Of a DNA stretch of 64,000 bases, positions 57,583-64,000 are shown piece after piece. The notes under the pieces were generated by a model. That model was not told the DNA's origin and did not search any database. It saw only the letters and a program-made list of their open reading frames with translations. The position numbers and the translations under genes are program-made. How positions within the stretch are numbered: the first letter of the stretch is position 1; the number at the start of each line of letters is the position of its first letter. The DNA comes from Thermoanaerobaculia bacterium (GTDB taxonomy: Bacteria; Acidobacteriota; Thermoanaerobaculia; Multivoradales; JAIOJS01). The stretch lies in assembly GCA_030429235.1 (NCBI GenBank), contig JAUIDB010000001.1:221696-285695 (forward strand), read 5' to 3'.

Positions 57583-58974
57583 CTAGTTCGCGTAGGTGCC
57601 GGCCCCGAGACCTCGGGCGGGGCCGGGCAGAGGCGGCCAACCGAGCAGGTCGACGAGGAGGGTCGGGATCTCGGTGTTGTCGAGTACCCCCTGAAAGCGC
57701 TCGGCCCCGGGACCGATGGCGTAGAGCGCGACATCCTCACCGGTGTGGCCACCGGTGTTGAAGGGGTCGACGTCGTGGATCCAGCTGATTCCCTGATGGA
57801 ACCCCAACTCACGGCCGAGAATACGTTTGGCCTCGTAGCTACTGGCTTCCCTCCGCACCCGTTCGACCAGTTCGTCGGTGAAACCACTGTAGCCGAGCAT
57901 CTCTCGGACGTAGGCCGTGTCGACCGGATCCTCGGTGTCGCGGATCCCGAGGGTTACCCATTCGACCGAGGCCTTCTGGTCGTCGAACTCGTCCCAGTGG
58001 GCGAAGTCGTTGGTGGCGAGGCCGCCGGTAGCGTGGTCGGCGGTAAGGAGTACCAGGGTGTCGGGATGCTCGTCGACGAAGGCGAGCACCTCGCGCACCA
58101 CGCCGTCGAAGTCGACCAGTTCGGCGGCGACTCCCTTGGCGTCGAAGTCGTGTCCAGCGTGGTCGATTCGGCCGCCTTCGACCATCAGGAAGAACGGGTC
58201 CTCAGAACCCTTCAGGAGGGAGAGTGCGGTGCGGGTCAGTTCGGTGAGACTGGGCGGTCGAACCGCGGGGGGCAGTTGGTCGCGGTCGAGCTGCATCGGC
58301 AAGTGGTTTCCGGCGAACAGGCCGAGGACTCGCCCGCGGTAGGCGAGGTCGAGGTCGTCGCGGAAGCGCCAAACGGCGTACCCTTGGTCCTCGGCCTCCT
58401 GCAGGAGGTTGCGTCCGTCGAGTCGACGCCCGAAACCGACCGGGCCCACGAAGTCGCGCCAGCCGCCACCGAGGACCACATCCGGGCCCTGTTCGAGTAG
58501 ATCGAGGGCGATCTGATCGGTCTGGGTGTAGCGGTTCTCGACCTCAGCGTAGAACGCCGCCGGGGTGGCGTGGGTGATCGCGGTGTTGGTCACGTAGCCG
58601 ATGCGCCAGCCCTGCCGCTGGGCCAGATCGGTCAGCGTCGGCAGCGCCACCCCGTGGGGGTCGACGCCGACGTGGCGGTTGTTGGTCTTGGAGCCGGAGG
58701 CGAGAGCGGTCGCCGCCGCCGCGCTGTCGGTCACCGGGTTGGAGTTCGACCGCGTGCTCACCAGGGCCGTGGTGGGCAGACTCTCGAACGAGAACCGCTC
58801 GCCCGCCTCGAGTTCGAGGTTGCGGGCAAAGGAGACCTGGGAGGGACCCATGCCGTCGCCGATCATCAGGATCACGTGCCGTGGCTTGGCCGGCGCTTCG
58901 GGTCGGTGGGCGGCCCGGGTGAGGAGGAACAGCGACACGGCGCCGAGCGTCAGGAGAACCAACCTGTTCGTCAT
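57583..58974 (-). CDS. Alkaline phosphatase, PhoA family
   Basis: 463 residues from ATG 58974. An N-terminal hydrophobic segment (about 5-20) exports or anchors it. Metal ligand Asp40 is in LMIGDGMG, the phosphoserine Ser84 in TDSAAAATALASG, and later metal sites VEGGRIDHAGH, LTADHATGG and TGGHTGEDV are all intact. Unlike the homologue at 7940-9145 it keeps the full C-terminal metal region. It hydrolyses phosphomonoesters in the periplasm. A longer start at 59007 is possible but adds only 11 residues before the signal segment. No Pho box was identified. Confidence 0.9.
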   Translation of the reverse strand: MTNRLVLLTLGAVSLFLLTRAAHRPEAPAKPRHVILMIGDGMGPSQVSFARNLELEAGERFSFESLPTTALVSTRSNSNPVTDSAAAATALASGSKTNNRHVGVDPHGVALPTLTDLAQRQGWRIGYVTNTAITHATPAAFYAEVENRYTQTDQIALDLLEQGPDVVLGGGWRDFVGPVGFGRRLDGRNLLQEAEDQGYAVWRFRDDLDLAYRGRVLGLFAGNHLPMQLDRDQLPPAVRPPSLTELTRTALSLLKGSEDPFFLMVEGGRIDHAGHDFDAKGVAAELVDFDGVVREVLAFVDEHPDTLVLLTADHATGGLATNDFAHWDEFDDQKASVEWVTLGIRDTEDPVDTAYVREMLGYSGFTDELVERVRREASSYEAKRILGRELGFHQGISWIHDVDPFNTGGHTGEDVALYAIGPGAERFQGVLDNTEIPTLLVDLLGWPPLPGPARGLGAGTYAN

Positions 58975-59335
58975 TCGAGAGTGCTTCCATCCCAAGGTCC
59001 GGCCCAACAGGGGGCGGCCCGACGATCAGTCTCTCAAAGCGATGTTCCACGGGCGTCACAGAGGGGTGACGGGGAGCCTCGAACCCTTCGAACTCGCCCG
59101 ACGGACGTCGAAGCAGCCTTCGTGGTTGGGAAGAACCGCGACGACGACGACCTCGACCGCGAGAGCGGTGCGATTGAGCGGGAACGTACGCAGGCTCCCC
59201 GCGGACCGCGCTTAGGCAGAAAGAGAGCTGCCGTCCGGTGGTGAGTTCATGAGGAGGAACTTCGTTTGGTCCTGATCGAATCGAAGGCTTCCCGTAACCG
59301 GCTAGCGTCACCGTCGTCCAAGCCTCTGGAGGTAG
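58975..59335. other. Gene-free stretch
   Basis: About 360 bases between the alkaline phosphatase and the next gene. I see no tRNA, conserved ORF or array. A small hairpin CGTCAC-AGAGGG-GTGACG is present near 59060, and a TAGCGT box at 59303-59308 may drive the next gene. G+C is similar to the neighbours. Confidence 0.5.
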
Positions 59336-59338
59336 ATG

Positions 59339-60526
59339 ATGCGCGGGAGGATTCGAGGCTTTTGTGTGCTTTTCGTACAGGCAGTGTGGATCTTCGGGGG
59401 TTCCCTCTCGGCCGAAACGGCTGGCGGGGCCGAACGCGTCGAGGAGCTGCGGAGCTTCCTCGCCGCCGAGTCGCGACCCGCGGTCGAGTTCGTCTATTCG
59501 CTCCTGGCCGAGCGCGACCTGGTGCTCTTCGACGACGCGTTGCACGATGCGGTGGAGCCGTGGGATTTCTACCGGGAGTTGGTGCGGCAGCCGGAAGCCA
59601 TCGATCTCGACGTGGTGTTCGTCGAAGTACTCGCCACCAGCGATCAACCCCACGTGGACGCCTTTCTGGCCGCCGACAAACCTCGGCTCGACCTGCTCTA
59701 CCCGGCGCTGCGGAATGACCTGAACGGCGGCGGCTGGCCGCTCGAGACCACGGTGGACTTCCTCCTCGAGGTGCACGAGATCAACCGTCGCCGACCGCCG
59801 GGACGAAAGCTGCGGGTCGTCGGCGTATCGAATCCCGTCTTCTGGCCGGGTTTCGTGCGGCGAGAGCAGTACCTCGAATTCCGGCGCGTGGTCGATCTGA
59901 ATCGGGACTACACCATGTATCGGGTGATTCTCGATGCGATGCAGAACTTCGAGGCCGGGACCAAGGCGCTCTTCCTGACCAACACCCGGCACGCCTACAA
60001 GGCGATCCGGAACCAGCAGGGAGAGCTCTACTGGAATACCGGGACCTTCTTCCACCGGTTCCATCCCGACCGGACGGCGGCGGTGCGGATCCACTCGGCT
60101 CAGCTGTTTCTGTCGCGGGATCCCCAGTCGGGTCGCAAGAAGGCCCGGTTCGATCGCGTCGACGACGGAGCCTGGGACGCTGCCTTCGCCGCCTACGGTC
60201 GCGAGAGGATCGCACTGACCTTGAACCACGGCCCGTTCGGTGTGACCGACTACGTCGGCAACCACATGCTCGACGCGCTGCCCGGGCAGACCCTGGCCGA
60301 CGCCTACGACGCTCTGGTCTTCTGGGCCCCGCTCGAGACCATACGGCGCTCGGCCCGCCTCGCCGCGGTCTACGACGAATCGACTCGACACGAACTCCGG
60401 CGACGCCTGCCGATCGTCTTTGGCGACGAGGACCCCGCGCAAGCGCGACGAGCTCCGGTCGAGCGAGTAGAGGAGTGGATCGGGGCGCGCCCCGAAGGGC
60501 TGCATCCGCTCACGCAGTTTCCCTAA
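59339..60526 (+). CDS. Secreted hypothetical protein
   Basis: 395 residues. A signal peptide (FCVLFVQAVWIFGGSLSAE) is clear. The mature protein is alpha/beta, with segments DLVLFDDALHDAVEPWDFYR, DLDVVFVEVLATSDQPH and KALFLTNTRHAYKAIRN. The order of acidic and His residues recalls ChaN/EreA-type (TIKI-like) folds, but this is weak. Two ATGs at 59336 and 59339 exist; GGAGG at 59328-59332 suits the second better. Confidence 0.68.
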   Translation: MRGRIRGFCVLFVQAVWIFGGSLSAETAGGAERVEELRSFLAAESRPAVEFVYSLLAERDLVLFDDALHDAVEPWDFYRELVRQPEAIDLDVVFVEVLATSDQPHVDAFLAADKPRLDLLYPALRNDLNGGGWPLETTVDFLLEVHEINRRRPPGRKLRVVGVSNPVFWPGFVRREQYLEFRRVVDLNRDYTMYRVILDAMQNFEAGTKALFLTNTRHAYKAIRNQQGELYWNTGTFFHRFHPDRTAAVRIHSAQLFLSRDPQSGRKKARFDRVDDGAWDAAFAAYGRERIALTLNHGPFGVTDYVGNHMLDALPGQTLADAYDALVFWAPLETIRRSARLAAVYDESTRHELRRRLPIVFGDEDPAQARRAPVERVEEWIGARPEGLHPLTQFP

Positions 60527-60690
60527 GGCACCGCGAGCGCTTGTGGGCTCTCGAGTCCACCGGTCCGAGGAGCAACGCTGGTCGACAGTCAGGGCGTCCA
60601 GTGGTAGTCGAACCGGAGGATCGCCTGACCCCGGGCGGTGACCCTCAGGGACTAGCGGCGCGCGGCCGCGCGGGTTTCGAGGCCGACCGA

Positions 60691-61329
60691 CTAGGTGACG
60701 AGCTCGAGCCGTCCGAATCGAGTGTCGTAGGTACGGCGGTGCAGGAACTGCACGACGGCCATTCCGTCCTCTTTGCCGTGAAAGAGGGCGTTGTGCCACC
60801 ACACGTTGTCGTAGACCGGTCCGCGGCGATGGACGACGGCCGTGCAGTCGAGTTGCAGGCAGCGGAAGCGGCCCCATTCCGCCTTCTCGTCGAGATCGAA
60901 GACGTAGAAGATCAGGCTGCACTGAGGATCGGCTTCCAGCCCGACCAGCGCCGGCGACTCCGTCGAGAGCATGGTCGTGATGCTGTGGGGGTCGAAGCTC
61001 GAGGCGTCCCGATAGTAGGTTTTGAGGTACTCGATGCCGCGGTCGTAGAGGGCGCGGGAGCCGTGTCCTATCTCCTCCTCGTAGAGGGTTCGGAACTCCT
61101 CGGTTTTGCGTTCGAGTTGCTCGGCGGCGGGCAGGATGCCGACGATGATCGAGTGCGTGGAGACGGCCGGCTTGGCTCCGGCGCGGCGCACGGAGAGCAA
61201 CGGTGCCACGCCGGCGTGGGGGGCGCCGTTGCGCTCCTGCATCGTGTGGTTTCGGAGGAGCACCTGCCAACGCAGGAACTCGGGGCTGAGAGGGGTGGTC
61301 GTAGGCACGCGCGGTTTGGTTTGGAACAT
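60691..61329 (-). CDS. Unknown protein in the FecCD-type transport operon
   Basis: 212 residues from ATG 61329, with GGGAGATCTC as ribosome binding site, 13 bases after the ATPase stop. There is no signal peptide or membrane helix. Segments such as LLRNHTMQERNGAPHAG, HSIIVGILPAAEQLERK and VWWHNALFHGKEDGMAVVQF include several His and Trp residues. I do not recognise the family. Its position after a cobalamin/haem/siderophore importer suggests cytoplasmic handling of the imported ligand, but that is only inference. Confidence 0.72.
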   Translation of the reverse strand: MFQTKPRVPTTTPLSPEFLRWQVLLRNHTMQERNGAPHAGVAPLLSVRRAGAKPAVSTHSIIVGILPAAEQLERKTEEFRTLYEEEIGHGSRALYDRGIEYLKTYYRDASSFDPHSITTMLSTESPALVGLEADPQCSLIFYVFDLDEKAEWGRFRCLQLDCTAVVHRRGPVYDNVWWHNALFHGKEDGMAVVQFLHRRTYDTRFGRLELVT

Positions 61330-61342
61330 GAGATCTCCCGGA

Positions 61343-62146
61343 TCAGAGACGCCGTGTGGGGTCGGCGGGGGCACGGATGGTGAGTTGCGGGGAGACGCTG
61401 TCTCCCGACAGGGAAGCGTCGACGCCGAAGACGTCGCGCAGGGTTTCGTGGTTGAGGCACTCGGAGGGCGAGGCGTGGAGGTAGAGTCGACCGCGGTGGA
61501 AGACCGCGATGCGGTCGGCGAGGCGGGCCGCTCGGTCGAGCTGATGCAGCACTAGAACCAGGGTCACGCCGCGCTCCTCGCGGATCCGCCGCAGCAGATC
61601 GAGGACCTCCCACTCGTGACGGATGTCGAGTCCGGTGGTCGGCTCGTCGAGGAGGAGCACCTCCGTCTCCTGGCTCAGCACCATGGCCAGCCAGGCGCGG
61701 CGCCGCTCACCACCGGAGAGGGTCTCGACCGTGCGCTTGCGCACGTCGAGGAGGTCCATGGCGATGAGGGCGCTCTCGACGGCGGACGCGTCCTCGGAGG
61801 CCCAGCCGCGCCACAGGCCCTGGTGGGCGTGCCGCCCGGCGCGCACCAGCTGCTCGACGGTCAGGCCCTCGGGGGCGATCGGTTCCTGTGGAAGTCGCGC
61901 CACTCGGCGCGCGAACTGCCGCCGCGAGATCGACCAGACGTCCTGCCCGTCGAGCCGCACGGCACCACGACGTGGACGGAGTTCGCGCGCCAGGGCGGCT
62001 AGCGTCGTCGACTTACCGGAGCCGTTCGGGCCGACGAGGCAGACGATCTCTCCCGGGGTGACCTCCATCCGTAAGTCGCGAACGACGTCGCGGTCGGTAC
62101 CGGGGTGCCGCAGGTGGAGGCCGCCGATCGACAGCGCCGCGCTCAC
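61343..62146 (-). CDS. ABC transporter ATP-binding protein, FecE/BtuD type
   Basis: 267 residues. Walker A is VGPNGSGKST, Q-loop in RLPQEPIAPEG, signature LSGGERRRAWLAMVL, Walker B EVLLLDEPTTGLD, and H-loop in LVLHQLDRAARLAD. The family imports Fe3+-siderophores, haem or cobalamin. The GTG at 62146 overlaps the permease stop (GTGA). The much longer open frame to 63133 is a shadow of the permease gene. Confidence 0.93.
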   Translation of the reverse strand: MSAALSIGGLHLRHPGTDRDVVRDLRMEVTPGEIVCLVGPNGSGKSTTLAALARELRPRRGAVRLDGQDVWSISRRQFARRVARLPQEPIAPEGLTVEQLVRAGRHAHQGLWRGWASEDASAVESALIAMDLLDVRKRTVETLSGGERRRAWLAMVLSQETEVLLLDEPTTGLDIRHEWEVLDLLRRIREERGVTLVLVLHQLDRAARLADRIAVFHRGRLYLHASPSECLNHETLRDVFGVDASLSGDSVSPQLTIRAPADPTRRL

Positions 62147-63162
62147 GGCAGCTGCTTCCAGAGGATGAAGAGGAAGTAGGGTCCCCCGATCAGGGCCATC
62201 AGGGCGCCGACCGGCAGCTCGAGGGGCGCGGCGGCGGTCCGGGCCGCGAGATCGGCTACGTTGGCGAGGGCGGCCCCACCGATGACGCAGAGTGGGATCA
62301 GGGTGCGGTGGTGGGGACCGGTGGCGAGGCGCAGGGCGTTGGGGACCACCAGGCCGACGAAGCCGACCAGCCCGGCCGCGCTCACCGACACCGATGCGAG
62401 CAGCGCAGCGCCGGCACAGGCGAGGAGCCGGGTGCCCTGGACGTTGAGGCCGACGCTGGTGGCCGTCGCGTCGTCGAGCAACAGGAGGTCGAAGGAGCGT
62501 CGGGCGGCGTAGGCGAGCACGAACCCGACCGCCACCCCCGGCGCGAGCCAGCGGATGTGGTGCCAGCCGACCCCGTTGAGAGAGCCGACGGTGAAGGCGA
62601 CGAAGGCAGGGGCTCGGTCGGCGTAGATGAAGGTGACCAGGGCAATGCCGGCGAAGAGCACCGACTGGATGGCCACTCCCGACAGGATCAGCTTCAGGGG
62701 ACTGAGGCGCCGGCGCGGTCCCCAGGCGGCGAGCAGGATGACCAGCACCGCGCCCAGGGCGCCGAGGAAGGAGAAGAGAGGTAGCAGACCGGCGACATCG
62801 GGCCATACCACCAGCGCGCAGAGGGCCGCGAGGCCGGCGCCGGAGTTGATGCCGAGCAGGCCGGGGTCGGCCAGAGGGTTGCGGACCACCGTCTGCAGTA
62901 GTAGACCCGACAGCGCCAGCCCAGCGCCGACGCACGACGCGGCCACGACCCGCGGGAGGCGGACCTCGACGATCACCGCGTGCAGCGGGTGATCGGCGTG
63001 CGCCAGCGCCGCCCAGAGTTCGCTCGAGGTCAGCGGCACGGCGCCGAAGCGGATCGCTGCCACCGCGGTGCCGAGGAGCAGAACGAGCAGCCCGGCGGCC
63101 CAGAAACCGGGCCATCGGACCAGCGCCTCCCAATGGAGGCGGGTCCGAGCACGAAGCCTCAT
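62143..63162 (-). CDS. FecCD family ABC transporter permease
   Basis: 339 residues with about ten membrane helices. Typical BtuC/FecD blocks are VRLPRVVAASCVGAGLALSG, LLQTVVRNPLADPGLLGINS and the C-terminal GLVGFVGLVVPNALRLATGP. It forms the channel dimer for the substrate delivered by the binding protein. Its ATG at 63162 overlaps the binding-protein stop (ATGA), and it overlaps the ATPase start. Confidence 0.95.
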   Translation of the reverse strand: MRLRARTRLHWEALVRWPGFWAAGLLVLLLGTAVAAIRFGAVPLTSSELWAALAHADHPLHAVIVEVRLPRVVAASCVGAGLALSGLLLQTVVRNPLADPGLLGINSGAGLAALCALVVWPDVAGLLPLFSFLGALGAVLVILLAAWGPRRRLSPLKLILSGVAIQSVLFAGIALVTFIYADRAPAFVAFTVGSLNGVGWHHIRWLAPGVAVGFVLAYAARRSFDLLLLDDATATSVGLNVQGTRLLACAGAALLASVSVSAAGLVGFVGLVVPNALRLATGPHHRTLIPLCVIGGAALANVADLAARTAAAPLELPVGALMALIGGPYFLFILWKQLP

Positions 63163-64000
63163 GGCATGGGGCGCTCAGCTTGCACGAGTTCGATCAGCTC
63201 GGCGCCGGCCACGGGAAGATCGAGGCCGGGGTTGGCCGCGAAGCGGTCGGGGTCGAGGACGATGACGTCAGCGGCGAACCGTTTCCACGGTCCACCCTGG
63301 CGTGCCTTGCGCTCGAAGTCCTCGAGTACCGCGTCGGGGCTACCGTGGGTGACGAGAACCACCGTGGCCCGCGGCAGCGTCATCAGCACCTCGTCGGAGA
63401 GCTGGACGTAACCTGGGAAGGACTCGCGGCCGCTGACCTCGGCGGCGACGTTGTCGAAACCGAGGGTCTCGATCAGGTCGCCGAGCCAGGTGCGGGGGGT
63501 GATCGCGGTGTAGCTGCCCGGGGCGCCGAACAGCGGCAGCAGCGCCGGCGAGTCGGCGAGGCGCAGGGCTTCGATCTGCTGGCGGCAGGTCTCGACCAGT
63601 TGGTCGAGGGATTGGCTGCCTCCGGCCGCGGCGCCCACTTCGCGCAACCCCGCCAACGTGGATTCGATCGACGAGCCGTCGACGAGCACGACGCGTGCTC
63701 CCGATCCCGACAGTGGCTCGGTCAACGAGCGGTGGAATCGCGCGTCGGCGACCACGATCTCGGGTCGGCTGAGGGCCAGCTGCTCGAGGTTCGGAGCGTG
63801 GGGGCTGCCGAGGTCGAGAACCCCCTCGGGGAGTGGGGCGCCGCTACGGGGTGCTACCGAGGCCACCACGACGAGCCGGGTATCAGCCCGACTCACGGCG
63901 TCTCCGACGTAGGGAAGCAGCGTCGCGACCCGCACGCTGGCGGCGGGGTCGCCGGGAGGGGGTGGCTCGCACGGTGCGGGCGAAGAACCGGCGAAGCCGA
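63159..64000 (-). CDS. Periplasmic binding protein of the FecCD-type system, start beyond window
   Basis: Open to the window edge (280 codons visible); a GTG at 63935 is internal and not the likely start. The visible N-terminal part has APCEPPPPGDPAASVRVATL, which looks like the linker after a signal or lipoprotein region. TroA/BtuF-type features are PEIVVADARF, VLVDGSSIESTLAGLREVGA and GLDLPVAGAELIELV at the end. It captures the imported metal chelate or corrinoid. Ligand identity cannot be told. Confidence 0.85.
   Translation of the reverse strand, partial: GFAGSSPAPCEPPPPGDPAASVRVATLLPYVGDAVSRADTRLVVVASVAPRSGAPLPEGVLDLGSPHAPNLEQLALSRPEIVVADARFHRSLTEPLSGSGARVVLVDGSSIESTLAGLREVGAAAGGSQSLDQLVETCRQQIEALRLADSPALLPLFGAPGSYTAITPRTWLGDLIETLGFDNVAAEVSGRESFPGYVQLSDEVLMTLPRATVVLVTHGSPDAVLEDFERKARQGGPWKRFAADVIVLDPDRFAANPGLDLPVAGAELIELVQAERPMP

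Noticed and set aside
58544-61270. 908-codon minus-strand frame across several genes
   Set aside because: It crosses genes with clear signal peptides and catalytic motifs, including an intergenic stretch, and has Arg/Pro-rich composition typical of shadows.
62146-63133. N-terminal extension of the ABC ATPase to about 596 residues
   Set aside because: The extra part is a shadow of the permease gene; the GTG at 62146 with GTGA overlap and normal length is preferred.

Overview
The window is a 64 kb piece of a bacterial chromosome with high G+C (about two thirds by eye), dense genes, many 4-base start/stop overlaps (ATGA, GTGA, TTGA) and no rRNA, tRNA, CRISPR array, insertion sequence or phage. 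The gene content fits a free-living Gram-negative-type heterotroph: an IPTL-CTERM sorted surface protein, lipoprotein and secreted peptidases, minor pseudopilins, a FecCD-type uptake system, and M14, M28 and M24 peptidases. I would guess Acidobacteriota (a Thermoanaerobaculia-like lineage), but no phylogenetic marker here proves it.

Layout. 1-5507 (minus): a putative catabolic operon with an acyl-CoA ligase, the FAD and 2Fe-2S subunits of a molybdenum hydroxylase, an amidase and FdrA; the molybdopterin subunit is not in the window. 5628-16944: mostly independent genes for Xaa-Pro aminopeptidase, a VOC protein, alkaline phosphatase with CsaA, a MATE exporter, a TerB-like/acyl-CoA oxidase fusion, an unusual metallophosphoesterase and ThiC. 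16958-17656: a low-G+C gene for a secreted Cys-rich protein. 17762-27962: an RluA-type pseudouridine synthase with an AlkZ-like protein, an M28 peptidase, and a 1920-residue repeat protein. 28200-32318: a three-gene operon (thiolase, a dehydrogenase-hydratase fusion in inverted order, and a cytidylyltransferase). 32319-46702: short operons including a dynamin-like GTPase with Rieske and DUF2071 proteins, a sulfatase-fold lipoprotein, SufT, IspG, a GT-C membrane protein and three minor pseudopilins. 46801-51158: carAB. 51199-60526: methyltransferase, SDR, YjbQ-like protein, M14 peptidase, a second alkaline phosphatase and an unknown secreted protein. 60691-64000 (minus): a FecCD-type ABC importer with an unrecognised fourth gene.

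The most general observation is regulatory. Many first genes of transcription units carry a TAnnnT -10 box only 6-9 bases before the start codon, with no Shine-Dalgarno sequence possible, while internal genes use start/stop overlaps. This suggests widespread leaderless transcription. The most unusual gene sets are the 28200-32318 operon and the FdrA/amidase/molybdenum-hydroxylase operon at the left edge.
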